DNA from: Rhodococcoides kyotonense
GTDB lineage: Bacteria; Actinomycetota; Actinomycetes; Mycobacteriales; Mycobacteriaceae
Direction of reading: 5' to 3'
Assembly: GCF_001645385.1 (NCBI RefSeq)
Contig: NZ_LVHI01000005.1
Coordinates: 50,710-114,709 of the forward strand
Length of the DNA: 64,000 nt
Positions within the stretch are counted from its first letter, which is position 1, and the number at the start of each line of letters is the position of its first letter. Position numbers and translations under genes: made by a program. The notes under the pieces were generated by a model, which did no database searches, had not been told where the DNA came from, and was given only the letters and a program-made list of their open reading frames with translations. This document shows positions 37,145 to 46,079 of the stretch, piece after piece.

Positions 37145-38017
37145 TTAGCGGCCTTGAAGCTCTTTGAGGAGCTTTTCAATCTGTCCGTCGTCAAGCGCTT
37201 CCTTGAGCACGGCAGCGATCGCGGTGGGATCGCTCCTCATCTTGTGGATCGCGCGGACCGCGGACTTGGAATCATCTCGATCCCTCTTGCCAGGAGGACG
37301 TGGCCTTCGCACCTCCGGACCCTCACTTACGGGATCGTCTTGCAAGGCGGACCAAGCCGCCACTTGTTCTGCGGTTGGGATCTGCGCCAACCGTCGCGCA
37401 TCCCGTACAGCAAGTTCACCAGTGCGGAGCTTCTCCCTCAACTCTGGTGTGAGCTTGAGAAGCGCCCGCCGCTGGGAAATCCATCCTTCAGAGCGTCCGA
37501 GTTTCTCGGCGGCCCGCGTAGCGCTCCCAAGTTCCGTCACTAAGAGTTCGACCGCCTCTGCTTCTTCGACTACGTCGAAGTCACGCCTGTCGATGTTCTC
37601 GACGATCGACGCCCACAGAACGGATTCGCGGCTTGCTGCAAGACCATCGCGGACGACAACGTCCATCCCTTTACGGCCGTATTCTCGGCTGGCCGCAAGA
37701 CGTCGACATCCGTTGACGACAATCCATTTCGCGTCTCCGATGGCTTCGGAGTCTTCAGGCCAAAGACCCAACCACCGGGCCCGTGTAACGACAGTTCCGG
37801 GTTGCAGCTGACGGTCACCGATGGTTCGTAGATCAGACAGATCCCCCACGGTCGATCTCGGATTCCGGGGGTTCGGCGCTAGGTCCGCAAGCGGAACATT
37901 TTCTCGGAACTGACCGTCAATCGGTGTCGAGGCATCAACAGTTGACCGGTCCCCTACCGAGTTGATCAAGGTAGAAAAGTCGACGCGGCCGCCGCGCGAC
38001 TTCTGAGCAGTACCCAC
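37145..38017 (-). CDS. parB: ParB-family partition protein
   Basis: 290 residues. The ParB N-domain shows LADLAPNPRNPR, WIVVNGCRRLAASREYG (a variant of the usual GERR box) and VENIDRRDFDVVEEAEAVE. The DNA-binding HTH is in AAEKLGRSEGWISQRRALLK. The C-terminus, a likely dimerisation helix, ends KLLKELQGR. GTG at 38017 shares its G with the TAG stop of parA, and GGAGGTGAG sits just upstream, so translation is coupled. It probably binds the palindromes at 38.77-40.61 kb and stimulates ParA to separate plasmid copies. The longer frame upstream lies within parA and is not used. Confidence 0.9.
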   Translation of the reverse strand: MGTAQKSRGGRVDFSTLINSVGDRSTVDASTPIDGQFRENVPLADLAPNPRNPRSTVGDLSDLRTIGDRQLQPGTVVTRARWLGLWPEDSEAIGDAKWIVVNGCRRLAASREYGRKGMDVVVRDGLAASRESVLWASIVENIDRRDFDVVEEAEAVELLVTELGSATRAAEKLGRSEGWISQRRALLKLTPELREKLRTGELAVRDARRLAQIPTAEQVAAWSALQDDPVSEGPEVRRPRPPGKRDRDDSKSAVRAIHKMRSDPTAIAAVLKEALDDGQIEKLLKELQGR

Positions 38018-38706
38018 TACTTGCTCACCTCCAGTTCGAGGCAGAGTCGCTGGAAGTCTTCGCGTGCCTGCAGAGACGCACGGTTGGGTGGATACTCGGT
38101 CACGACCTGGCCCTGCGCGGCAGCGCGGCTGTGAACTTTGTAGTGCCGCACCACAGTGTTGGCAAGCGGCCAACCCTGCGCCTCGACGAACGCCTCAGTC
38201 TGTTCGAGGTCTACTCGGCCATCGCGCGGGTCCCAATTGTTGATAACCACTTTGAATGGAATCCCCCGTGGCTCAAGAACTTTCGAGATTGTGCGCGCGG
38301 TTGGATCGAAACTTAAGGGTTCAGGGACTATTGGAACGATAGCCAGATCAGTCACAGACAAGACCGCATCCAACGCCTGCCCTGAAGCGCCGTTGTCAAC
38401 CGAGCCTGGGCGATCGCCGATCCATCCAGGCGTGTCGACGTAAACATGCTTGATCCCATCTAGGTGAGGCAAATGGCGTAGATGGTCCGGGTCGTCGATC
38501 TGAGTAACCCGAAAAGGAAGTTCCTCGACGCGCTCCGCCCACCAAACTGCGGACCCCTGAGGATCGATGGATGCCGCGAGAACAGGCGACTCGATTTGCT
38601 TCGCTCTTGCTTTTGTCAGCACATCATTCTTGACTGCTGCAAGGTTCATGGTGAGGGTGCTCTTCCCCACCCCACCCTTCTGGCTGAGTACTACATGTAC
38701 GGGCAT
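38017..38706 (-). CDS. parA: ParA-family partition ATPase
   Basis: 229 residues with the deviant Walker A motif of ParA/MinD proteins (LSQKGGVGKSTLTMNLAA), a switch I region ASIDPQGSAVWW and a Walker B-like VYVDTPGWIGD. There is no N-terminal HTH, so it is the short type-Ib-like ParA, which does not usually repress its own promoter. The ATG at 38706 has AAGGTGG six bases upstream, better than the GTG at 38715. It is first in the parAB operon. The palindrome array begins 66 bases upstream, so the promoter may itself lie within the partition complex. Confidence 0.92.
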   Translation of the reverse strand: MPVHVVLSQKGGVGKSTLTMNLAAVKNDVLTKARAKQIESPVLAASIDPQGSAVWWAERVEELPFRVTQIDDPDHLRHLPHLDGIKHVYVDTPGWIGDRPGSVDNGASGQALDAVLSVTDLAIVPIVPEPLSFDPTARTISKVLEPRGIPFKVVINNWDPRDGRVDLEQTEAFVEAQGWPLANTVVRHYKVHSRAAAQGQVVTEYPPNRASLQAREDFQRLCLELEVSK

Positions 38707-38771
38707 TGAGCCCACCTTCCGTTTACTTCACCGCGTACGCGGCTACTTCGGTGTGGTTGTCATGCTGGCGA

Positions 38772-38793
38772 AATCTTTACCGCGGTAAAGATT
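38772..38793. repeat. Partition palindrome copy 1
   Basis: 22-base perfect palindrome around TTTACCGCGGTAAA (AATCTTTACCG/CGGTAAAGATT), 66 bases upstream of parA. Likely a ParB binding site (parS-like). Confidence 0.75.
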
Positions 38794-38949
38794 GTTCGAG
38801 GTGCGTCTAAGCAGCTAGCTTGCTAGGCGCACTCAAAAACATACCCGACATCGCGAACAAGTCTGGGATCTCAGGCACGACGCGCCGCGTGTGGAACACA
38901 TAGAGCTTGCCAGGTCGTACGCAGGCATCGGGAGCGCGTTGCGGGCCTG

Positions 38950-38965
38950 CTTTACCGCGGTAAAG
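38950..38965. repeat. Partition palindrome copy 2
   Basis: 16-base palindrome CTTTACCG/CGGTAAAG, the shortest of the seven copies. Confidence 0.7.
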
Positions 38966-39290
38966 AACGCGCCACGCCAATCGTAGACGGGAAGCCTGGC
39001 CTTCTCGCCGGTTACGGCATTTAAGATGGCCAACCTGACCATTCCCCCGCCCTGCAACACCTATTGAGCGCCCGAGGCCCCGCGATCACTCCCCCCATAC
39101 TCTTGCGGGCAAGCAGGTGGCTCGACGCGGTAGCGTGCATATGCATTGCAGCGCTCCGGTCTCGCACCACAGACCGGCTGTTCGTCCAGCACTGCGACGC
39201 GTACAAATCGGGCCAGCTCCGGGCGCCATCTGAATGACGTCGCTCCGTGAGCGAATACGCAGTGCTTCTCAAGGCGCCAGAATGGCACGA

Positions 39291-39310
39291 ATCTTTACCG
39301 CGGTAAAGAT
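39291..39310. repeat. Partition palindrome copy 3
   Basis: 20-base palindrome ATCTTTACCG/CGGTAAAGAT. It lies 73 bases (start to start) from copy 4. Confidence 0.75.
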
Positions 39311-39363
39311 CCGTTACTCGAGCGCACGTATATGTTGTACTCAGCATCGCCAGTACCGGCCCA

Positions 39364-39383
39364 ATCTTTACCGCGGTAAAGAT
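39364..39383. repeat. Partition palindrome copy 4
   Basis: 20-base palindrome ATCTTTACCG/CGGTAAAGAT, identical to copy 3. Confidence 0.75.
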
Positions 39384-39625
39384 GTCTACCAGGATGCAAC
39401 TAGCTGACGGAGCGAACCAAGCTCGGCCGCGTCGACGTCGCCCAATAAGCAATGTGAAACATTCGAGCCGTACATGGAGGCGGCAGGATTGACGTGCGTT
39501 GAGGAGCTTCGATCCGCCTAACCGCAAGCCTGCCAAGGACCGACCAAGCCACTGCTCGTACCGAATCTCGGGTCCACAATTCGGCTATTCGCCATCGCCG
39601 CGTACCGACGCTAACCCCGAGGTCG

Positions 39626-39649
39626 AAGTCTTTACCGCGGTAAAGACTT
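39626..39649. repeat. Partition palindrome copy 5
   Basis: 24-base perfect palindrome AAGTCTTTACCG/CGGTAAAGACTT. Confidence 0.75.
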
Positions 39650-40167
39650 TGCTACGGCGCGGCCGCAGCACCCACACGCGAACCCCAAGTCCATGTGCCG
39701 TCACACTCAGGCCGGCTGGAGTTCGGCGACGATGAAGAACGCGCATCGCTTTAAAGCGAACTCAAGACGGTCGACCCAAGACCAGAGCTAGGACTTTGCC
39801 TGTCGTGTAGGCGGGTAAGCACCACGCGGTCGACGGCACCACCCTGGGTCATTACGATTCCAAAGAAACCGAATCCAGGGGGGCGCGGCAGCCTTTCCCG
39901 TTTGAATACAGTGGGGCCCGAAGTGTCACGCCCAGCATCGGCGTTGCCAACCTATTGGATCACCTCTGTCCCAGAGCGCGAGAGCACATCCTATGGTCCA
40001 CAGTTTCGCGTTCACCATTGGCGTGGGCCGACGATCGCATCGACCATCATGCGCGAACTAGGAGTGGCGCACGTATGGCTCAAAGTTCCTCTTAGTGGAT
40101 GTCTCCGGATAGCAGCACACTCACGCGCGCAAAGAACTGAAACCGCGATCTACGCCGCCTTAGTTTC

Positions 40168-40195
40168 CGCGGTCTTTACCGCGGTAAAGACCGCG
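40168..40195. repeat. Partition palindrome copy 6 (longest)
   Basis: 28-base perfect palindrome: CGCGGTCTTTACCG and its complement. The longest symmetric copy, so it may be the highest-affinity site. Confidence 0.75.
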
Positions 40196-40596
40196 TTCTC
40201 AAACACGTACGAGGGGCCGCCGGTGGGGGATTGATGTTAAGCGCCCGACTCCGATCTGGATTGGTCACATCGCCGTAGGGTGCGCCTGCTCCAAATGCAG
40301 TGAAGCCGCCTAAATCGGAATCAGTTAAATAGAAGCATGGCGCATCGCCGAAGTGAGTGCAGTTTTGTGCTGGTTTGAGCAATTCATCAGTTGCCCTGCG
40401 CCAAATATAGGGCTGCGCGAGATACGTCACCGTGACGAAAGGAGATCGTGGGTCTTGCCACCTCGCAAACGGGCTCCTCGTTGGTCCTTGACGAATCCGG
40501 TCGACCAGCGGCCGCAAGCGCGCATGATAGGTAAAACCCAGCGTTGCGCCGACTTCATGGCGGCAGTGGGGGAGAGGCACCGGAAGGTGCCCCGTG

Positions 40597-40614
40597 TCTT
40601 TACCGCGGTAAAGA
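40597..40614. repeat. Partition palindrome copy 7
   Basis: 18-base palindrome TCTTTACCG/CGGTAAAGA, the last copy before the DUF2637 gene. Confidence 0.75.
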
Positions 40615-41051
40615 TCGTTGAGCATGTCAGCTTCGCGAAACTCTGCCCACCGAGCCACTCCCAGGCCTGCCTATTTGCGCCCAACAGAATCTCCCAAGGA
40701 CAGCAGAGCTCCAAAGCCGCAGACGCAGCGGGAGATTTGAACCGCAGAACAGGACGACACTTCGCGATGCTGCAACACATCACCGAAAGCGGCTCGCATG
40801 CATCGGAATTCGTGGCAGACACTCTAAATACCAAGGTAGGCAGACATTTTCAGGTACGATTTGACCTTGGCAACGACGGCCCCGCAGTTGGATGCTGTCG
40901 CTAGCTCCGCCCAAATCAACGCGCTTCTCACGCAGTGCAATTGCACGACTCACGAAGTAACAGATGCTCCCCAAGCTAGTGGCCACACAAGCGCTTTAGG
41001 TCGCCCTTCAGACCTACAGATCGCACGATGACAGAAAGGATCTGACAACCT

Positions 41052-41897
41052 ATGCCCAATGCTGACACCACCGACGAGGAGAGCCCGCTCGAGATCCATC
41101 CGTGGGTCGTAGAAGGTGCAACGTTTCTTGGTCTTGCGATAGCCGCACTGGTCGGAGCCCTGTCGTTCAAACAATCCTTCTCAACATTGCATGATCTTGC
41201 ACTCCTGGGTGAGCATATTGCGGATCCTTGGGTGACGCCGATTGTGCTCGACGGCCCAATCCTGGCGGCGGGGGTAATCCGCGTAGCGATGTCCCAGCAT
41301 CAGGATTCACGGACAGTCCGCGGCCGACGCTTCGTTGTAGCTGTATTGATCCTTACGGGCATGGCTAGTATGGCTGGAAATGCCTATCACACAATCCTTC
41401 TTGGATCAGGCATGCTTCACGCGGCGGTCGCCGCCGGAATAGCTGCTCTAGCTCCGCTGATGGTAATCGTCATGAGTGAAGTCGTCTCCATAATTCTTCG
41501 CGCACCGAGACGTCGACCGATCAAGCTCGCACCCCTGACCAAAAGCGACATCGAGGCGGGCGCGACTGAAGATACACCGGACGAAGGCGATGTCACCCCT
41601 GCCGACCCGCTTACCAAGATCGACGACGATCTTGAGGGTGGCAACTTGAGTCCTGAGGTGTGGAAGTCCGTTGAGCTTTTTCTGGATCCGAACGAGGAAA
41701 GGAACTACGCAACGATCGCAGAGATGCGCGGGGTGTCACCGTCCACCATAAGCCGTCAGATCGCGAAGTGGCAGCACGCCACCATGCGGATTGCAGCCAC
41801 ACGTAGTGCCAATGTCGAAATTAGGACGTGTCAGTACGGGTCAACCCGCCGGGAAAGCAGAACCCCCACCGCTTCCGGGAGCGATGTCGCAGCCTAG
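41052..41897 (+). CDS. DUF2637 membrane protein with C-terminal HTH (plasmid transfer/spread type)
   Basis: 281 residues. Hydrophobic segments in the first 150 residues include ATFLGLAIAALVGALSF, PIVLDGPILAAGVIRVA, FVVAVLILTGMASMAGNAYH and GIAALAPLMVIVMSEVVSII, the four-helix layout of DUF2637. An acidic linker follows, then an HTH-like YATIAEMRGVSPSTISRQIA. DUF2637 proteins occur on actinobacterial plasmids and integrative elements, often in transfer regions (Spd-like). AAGGA lies about 14 bases before the ATG, a little far. It sits between the palindrome cluster and the right recombinase. No conjugation translocase is visible in this window. Confidence 0.8.
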   Translation: MPNADTTDEESPLEIHPWVVEGATFLGLAIAALVGALSFKQSFSTLHDLALLGEHIADPWVTPIVLDGPILAAGVIRVAMSQHQDSRTVRGRRFVVAVLILTGMASMAGNAYHTILLGSGMLHAAVAAGIAALAPLMVIVMSEVVSIILRAPRRRPIKLAPLTKSDIEAGATEDTPDEGDVTPADPLTKIDDDLEGGNLSPEVWKSVELFLDPNEERNYATIAEMRGVSPSTISRQIAKWQHATMRIAATRSANVEIRTCQYGSTRRESRTPTASGSDVAA

Positions 41898-42071
41898 GCA
41901 GCAGACCCGACGACGAGGCCCTGGAACACCAGCCCTGGCATAACACGTTGTGTCACAGTCTGTTTAGCCAACCACACCGTGGCCCAATTCACTACAACAT
42001 CCAGCACCCTGACCCAGGATGCTGCATTATGTTTCAGCCATCTTAGTTTCGCCAATTCGGGGAAGCACACG

Positions 42072-42153
42072 ACGTAAATTGCATTTTCCGCACCAGCTGC
42101 GTCGAAACGCCAGTTCAGCACAGTTTTCGCTCCATAGAACTGTCGGAGACCTA
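42072..42153. repeat. Right copy of the inverted repeat upstream of the recombinase pair
   Basis: Counterpart of 36446-36528, inverted, immediately upstream of the right recombinase start. See the left copy for the shared blocks. Confidence 0.7.
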
Positions 42154-42168
42154 CGCTAGGCTGCCCGC

Positions 42169-43329
42169 ATGGACTTCCCACCAGGCCGAATGCCTGCGGA
42201 GAGCACTTCTGCGGCCGTGTCGACGGCGGTGGAACCAGAAATCCCGCCGGCCGTGGCCGCGCGGATTGCGAAAGCAGTCGACTCGTCCCGGTCGGAGGGA
42301 ACGCGCCGCACCTATGCGGCCGGGTGGCGACGCTTCGCCGGCTGGTGCAGTAGGAAGGAACATACCTCGTTGCCGGCACACCCGGTCACGGTCGCGGCGT
42401 ATCTCGTCGATGCCGCCGACACCCGCACCGAGACAGGGGAGCGGGCCCACGCCGCCGCGACCTTCGGCACCTGGATCGCCGCGATCAACCACCAGCACCG
42501 CACCACTGGGCACTTGTCTCCGTCCGCGCACGAACTCGTGACCGCAACGTTGTCGGGGATCCGCCGTGAGTACGCCACCGCCGGCGACCGGCCCCGCACC
42601 CCGCGGAATCCGTTGCTAGTCGACGACATCAAAATCCTTGTCACAACGGCCCGAGACCGCTGCCGCGGCTGGGCCGACGAGGTCCTCGAACGCCGGGACT
42701 CGGCGATCCTGCTGCTCGGCTTCGCCGGTGCCTTCCGCCGCAGCGAACTCTCCGACCTCGTCTGTGGCGACGTCACGCTTCATCGCCTCGACGGCGTCCA
42801 CGTCCGACTGCGGAAGTCGAAGACCGACCAGGAGGGCAGGGGAGCGGTGAAAGCTCTGCCGTGCACCGACTCCCACGAGACCTGCCCACCGTGCGCGTAC
42901 GTGCGGTGGGTGCAGGTCGTCGCTGCGTTCGGTGTCGGTGGCCGGCCGTCGGTGATCCGGTTACTCCGGAAGCGAGAGCCGTTCACCGGACACGTCTGCC
43001 GCGGGGGAGTACCCCGCACCGCCGCCCGAGCACCACTGCTCCGGGCCATCGCCCAGAACGGCAACCTCGGCACAACTGCATTGTCCGGGGCCGCGATCCA
43101 CAAGACCATCCGGCGCCGCGCCGAACACGCCGGCTACGACCCCACCGCGCTCACCAAGCTCGGCGGACACTCGCTCCGCGCCGGCTTCGTCACCCAAGGC
43201 ACCCGCAACGGCGCAGACAGCACCGCAATCGCCCGCCAGACCGGCCACACCCGCCTCGACTCCGTCGAGGTGTACCGACGCGAACACGCCCCACTCGTCG
43301 GCAACGCCGTCAATCAGATTGGTTTGTAG
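42169..43329 (+). CDS. Tyrosine recombinase/integrase (inverted paralogue)
   Basis: 386 residues, very similar to the 35271-36431 protein from MDFPPGRMP onwards. Catalytic elements are Arg in FAGAFRRSELSDL, Lys in LRKSKTDQEG, GGHSLRAGF, His in QTGHTR and Tyr in SVEVYRREH. Length is identical to its partner. The two genes point away from each other and enclose 5.7 kb holding parAB, the palindromes and DUF2637. Recombination between them could invert or excise this block. Differences are spread over the whole protein, so this is not a very recent duplication. Confidence 0.92.
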   Translation: MDFPPGRMPAESTSAAVSTAVEPEIPPAVAARIAKAVDSSRSEGTRRTYAAGWRRFAGWCSRKEHTSLPAHPVTVAAYLVDAADTRTETGERAHAAATFGTWIAAINHQHRTTGHLSPSAHELVTATLSGIRREYATAGDRPRTPRNPLLVDDIKILVTTARDRCRGWADEVLERRDSAILLLGFAGAFRRSELSDLVCGDVTLHRLDGVHVRLRKSKTDQEGRGAVKALPCTDSHETCPPCAYVRWVQVVAAFGVGGRPSVIRLLRKREPFTGHVCRGGVPRTAARAPLLRAIAQNGNLGTTALSGAAIHKTIRRRAEHAGYDPTALTKLGGHSLRAGFVTQGTRNGADSTAIARQTGHTRLDSVEVYRREHAPLVGNAVNQIGL

Positions 43330-43891
43330 AGCAAATCCGCAGATAGGATCGTGGGTCACGAAATCCTGGGACTTCTGGACGGAACGCACGATTGCGGGTA
43401 GTGATCTTTGGGGCGATGTCGAGAGCACCCAGCAAGTCCTAGACACTGCACTCCTCGAAGCAATCACTCGCGGACCGCTGCCAGGACGACCCGACATTGA
43501 AGTTGCAGTTGCGTTGGCACAGTTCGCGCATGACGAGTTCGAGGGGTACGGAACCAGCGGCGCGGAAATCGCTCAGGATGAATCGATCGAAGTTCTTCGC
43601 ACCCTTCAATCGGTGCTCAAACAACTCGTGGCAGCACCGCTCGAGCTACCGTTTCGAGACTTCAACACCTTCCGTAAGTACTGGAATCGCAACGGCGCGT
43701 ACGGAAGCTGGCAAGCGCGCCGAGACATCCTCGACCAGTACTTCGAGCCGTTGCATAAGTTCCTCGGAGAACGCGAAGCCAAATCACTGACATCGACACT
43801 AGTCTCCGCTATTTCGCCTCGTCAAGTTACGGGATGGCCGCGCGTCGACGAGGAGATCTCCACCTCCGCTGCGACACCGCGCACGGCATAG
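43319..43891 (+). CDS. Hypothetical protein, possibly 5'-truncated
   Basis: 190 codons from a TTG that overlaps the end of the recombinase. No ribosome site is seen and no ATG or GTG start occurs near, so the true N-terminus may have been lost when the recombinase region arrived. The body (ESTQQVLDTALLEAITRG, IAQDESIEVLRTLQSVLKQL, FRDFNTFRKYWNRNGAYGSW, YFEPLHKFLGE) looks helical and soluble. I do not recognise the family. Confidence 0.45.
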   Translation: MVCRANPQIGSWVTKSWDFWTERTIAGSDLWGDVESTQQVLDTALLEAITRGPLPGRPDIEVAVALAQFAHDEFEGYGTSGAEIAQDESIEVLRTLQSVLKQLVAAPLELPFRDFNTFRKYWNRNGAYGSWQARRDILDQYFEPLHKFLGEREAKSLTSTLVSAISPRQVTGWPRVDEEISTSAATPRTA

Positions 43892-43905
43892 CAGAATCGA
43901 CGACG

Positions 43906-44264
43906 ATGACAGCAGTCCCCGGCTCGACGCCCGCGAGCTTCAATCACCCCGAGCAGCCGGACCGTGCTCGGCTCGACGCCGCGGGCGAGACCTTCCGGAT
44001 GCTGTCCGATCCCACCAGGCTGCATCTGCGGTGGATCCTGAGCCACGGATCTGCGGATGTCACCGACTTACCACCAAGACCGCCGCCTCCCGGACCGCGG
44101 TCAGTCAACATCTCGCGAAACTGAGATTCATCGGCATGGTGGAGACGCGAAAGAACGGCCGCAACGTCGTCTACAGCCTGGCCGACGGCCACCTCGCACG
44201 CCTCGTGCGTGAAGGACTCAACTACGCAGACCACAGTGTCACCGGAGAACCCGCACACTCGTGA
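43906..44264 (+). pseudogene. ArsR-family metal-responsive regulator, frameshifted
   Basis: Two frames join into one ArsR/SmtB repressor. ATG at 43906 gives ETFRMLSDPTRLHLRWILSH and GSADVTDL, then a one-base loss near 44070 moves to the next frame: TTKTAASRTAVSQHLAKLRF, IGMVETRKNGRNVVYSLADG. Restoring one base (TTA-ACC-ACC) gives an unbroken winged-helix protein of about 119 residues. It lies before the His-rich DUF6153 membrane gene and the copper region, so it was probably a metal sensor. Whether this is real decay or a base-call error cannot be told here. Confidence 0.75.
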
Positions 44265-44313
44265 CACCTGCCTCTCGGGTGCGTGCTGGTGATCTCGGGA
44301 GATTCCACTCGCG

Positions 44314-44745
44314 ATGCCAGGTATCGTCGTCGGGGTGAGTGCGCTGGTGGGAGCGTTGACGCGCTGCATCTCAGGGGTGGTTGCCGTCGCGGCGATCTTC
44401 GGCGTCCTCCTCATGGGTTCGGTTCCCCTCGAGCACTCCGCACACGGCCATCCACCGAACACTGCGCATTCTGCGGCGGGCGCTCATTCGCACAATTCGG
44501 CAGCAGAACACCCCGCCACTCCTGAAGCTGATTGCGCTAGCGATTGTCACGACCACGTCGGAACGCATGCGTTCCTCGCAGTTCTGACCGTCGCAATGGC
44601 GCTGGCGGGAGTACGCGTTGTTTTCGCCGGCACTGCGACAGCCCTGTGGCGCAATCCGGTTCGGACGCGATCGAGTCGGCGAACGGGGCATACGCCGCCC
44701 TGGGCGACGCTGACAGTGGAGCAACTGTCGATATTGCGAGTCTGA
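44314..44745 (+). CDS. DUF6153-like His-rich membrane protein
   Basis: 143 residues. Two hydrophobic helices (ISGVVAVAAIFGVLLMGSVP and AFLAVLTVAMALAGVRVVFA) flank a His-rich external loop (EHSAHGHPP, HSAAGAHSHNSAAEHP, CASDCHDHVG) suited to metal binding. This layout matches the actinobacterial DUF6153 family, often near copper genes. The exact start is uncertain (ATG 44314 or GTG 44335). It follows the broken ArsR gene. Copper or zinc binding is an inference. Confidence 0.65.
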   Translation: MPGIVVGVSALVGALTRCISGVVAVAAIFGVLLMGSVPLEHSAHGHPPNTAHSAAGAHSHNSAAEHPATPEADCASDCHDHVGTHAFLAVLTVAMALAGVRVVFAGTATALWRNPVRTRSSRRTGHTPPWATLTVEQLSILRV

Positions 44746-45008
44746 CAGGAATCCTCCGCCTGCATCTCGGCGGACGTTTCCTAGTCGCCAGGTTTCCATT
44801 CTCTGCCGCACCGTGTGGACCCACCGGTCAGCCATGATCCGGGCCGGTGCAGCCAGGCCGAGGTAGCCGACAATTGCAGGTCGCGATGAGTGCATCTCAT
44901 GGGCGGACCGCGGTGTCGCGGCCGGTGACGACCTTGATTCGATCCCGCTCGCCCTCGTCCGCGTTCGCCGTCACGAGGGCCGATCACCCGACCCCGGAGG
45001 TCTCCGCA

Positions 45009-45677
45009 ATGCGGAACAGAACTACTACAGAAACCGTCGCCAGGTTCTATGTCGGACGCATCCGCGACCGACTGAAGATGCGCCACAACAGACAACAAGT
45101 CCGCACAGTGACCGCTACCAGCCCCGGCGGGCACCTCGTGACGCTGAGAACGGCTCGCTTCTCGGACGCCGCGGCATGGCGGCAGATACGCCTACGAGAT
45201 CGATCCTTGATCGAACCCTATTGGGCCACAACCGATGCCGAATGGAACGAACGACACACCGATGCCATGTGGATCCACGAGTGCCTACGAGGTCGAGCGG
45301 ACACCGCAGCCGGACGAGCACTGCCCAGGGTGATCGACGTCGACGGTCACTTCGCCGGGCAATGCAACCTCGAATGGATCGACACCTGGAACGGCACCGC
45401 CGAAGTCGGAATCTGGGTCGACTCCGCGCACGGACGCGCAGGAATCGGCAGCACAGCAGCCGAACTGATGCTCGACGTGTGCTTCACCGACCTTCACCTG
45501 CAACGAGTTTCCGCTCCCATCGGTATCACCAACACTCCCGCCAAGCGACTGGTTGCCAAGATCGGTTTACAACACGAAGGAACGATGAAAAACTACATGA
45601 ACGCCGGGGGACGCAGAACCGACCACGAACTCTGGGCGATCACCGCCGACCACCACACGAACATCACTCGGAGCTGA
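45009..45677 (+). CDS. GNAT-family N-acetyltransferase (RimJ/RimL type)
   Basis: 222 residues. The acetyl-CoA fold shows VTLRTARFSDAAAWRQIRLR, FAGQCNLEWIDTWNGTAEVG, IWVDSAHGRAGIGSTAAELM (motif A, GRAGIGS) and NTPAKRLVAKIGLQHEGTMKN. These are features of the ribosomal-protein N-acetyltransferase-like branch. ATG at 45009 follows GGAGG eight bases upstream, a strong site. Substrate cannot be deduced. It stands alone between the DUF6153 gene and a gap. Confidence 0.85.
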   Translation: MRNRTTTETVARFYVGRIRDRLKMRHNRQQVRTVTATSPGGHLVTLRTARFSDAAAWRQIRLRDRSLIEPYWATTDAEWNERHTDAMWIHECLRGRADTAAGRALPRVIDVDGHFAGQCNLEWIDTWNGTAEVGIWVDSAHGRAGIGSTAAELMLDVCFTDLHLQRVSAPIGITNTPAKRLVAKIGLQHEGTMKNYMNAGGRRTDHELWAITADHHTNITRS

Positions 45678-46079
45678 CAGGGTTTGCGACCAAACCATGT
45701 GGGCCGCCGACTTATTCGATCGACAATCGGTGCACCTGGGTGGAAGCAGTCCGATAGTTGCGGCGGACTCACCGAATCTGGACACTTTCGTCAAGGACTC
45801 GTTGACGGTGCGGAAACTGCGCTTTGGGCGCGCAGTAGCGCCGACCATCCGAGGTGTAGTCGGATCCGGTTCGCGGCTCGCAGGCTTGGCAACAACAACG
45901 GTGCATATTGTGTTGCAGGTGAACGAACGCGTTGCGAAGTGGACTGTCGCTTACGCGGTCACTGTGTTCATTCGTGGGAACGATGCCTGTCGCGGCTCAA
46001 CGTCGACAATTTCATGCGACTCCGGTGTCACCTCGTGTGCGATTCTGGACTCGAGCGACCGGAGAAACGGAGGGACGAG
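45678..46079. other. Intergenic stretch without a supported gene
   Basis: An open frame runs through it ahead of the gene at 46080, but that part has no family features. I see nothing else. Confidence 0.4.

Larger units (their letters stand above)
38707..41051. other. 2.3-kb non-coding partition/possible replication region
   Basis: No gene is supported. It contains seven copies of the palindrome TTTACCGCGGTAAA and one unrelated palindrome TCGCTTTAAAGCGA at 39746-39759. Open frames crossing it read the palindromes as FTAVK or LYRGKD repeats and are artefacts. It may also contain a replication origin, but no iteron set, DnaA-box cluster or AT-rich block was identified. Confidence 0.6.

Noticed and set aside
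39021..39536. Minus-strand frame through the palindrome cluster
   Set aside because: It has FTAVK and LYRGKD repeats produced by translating the palindromes; the region is better explained as partition sites.
38772..40614. CRISPR array
   Set aside because: Repeats are short palindromes with irregular spacing from 73 to 544 bases and no cas genes; not a CRISPR.
36432..41051. Replication initiator gene for the presumed plasmid
   Set aside because: No open frame in this block resembles a Rep protein; DUF2637 is a membrane protein. The initiator is probably outside the window, or the block is not autonomous.
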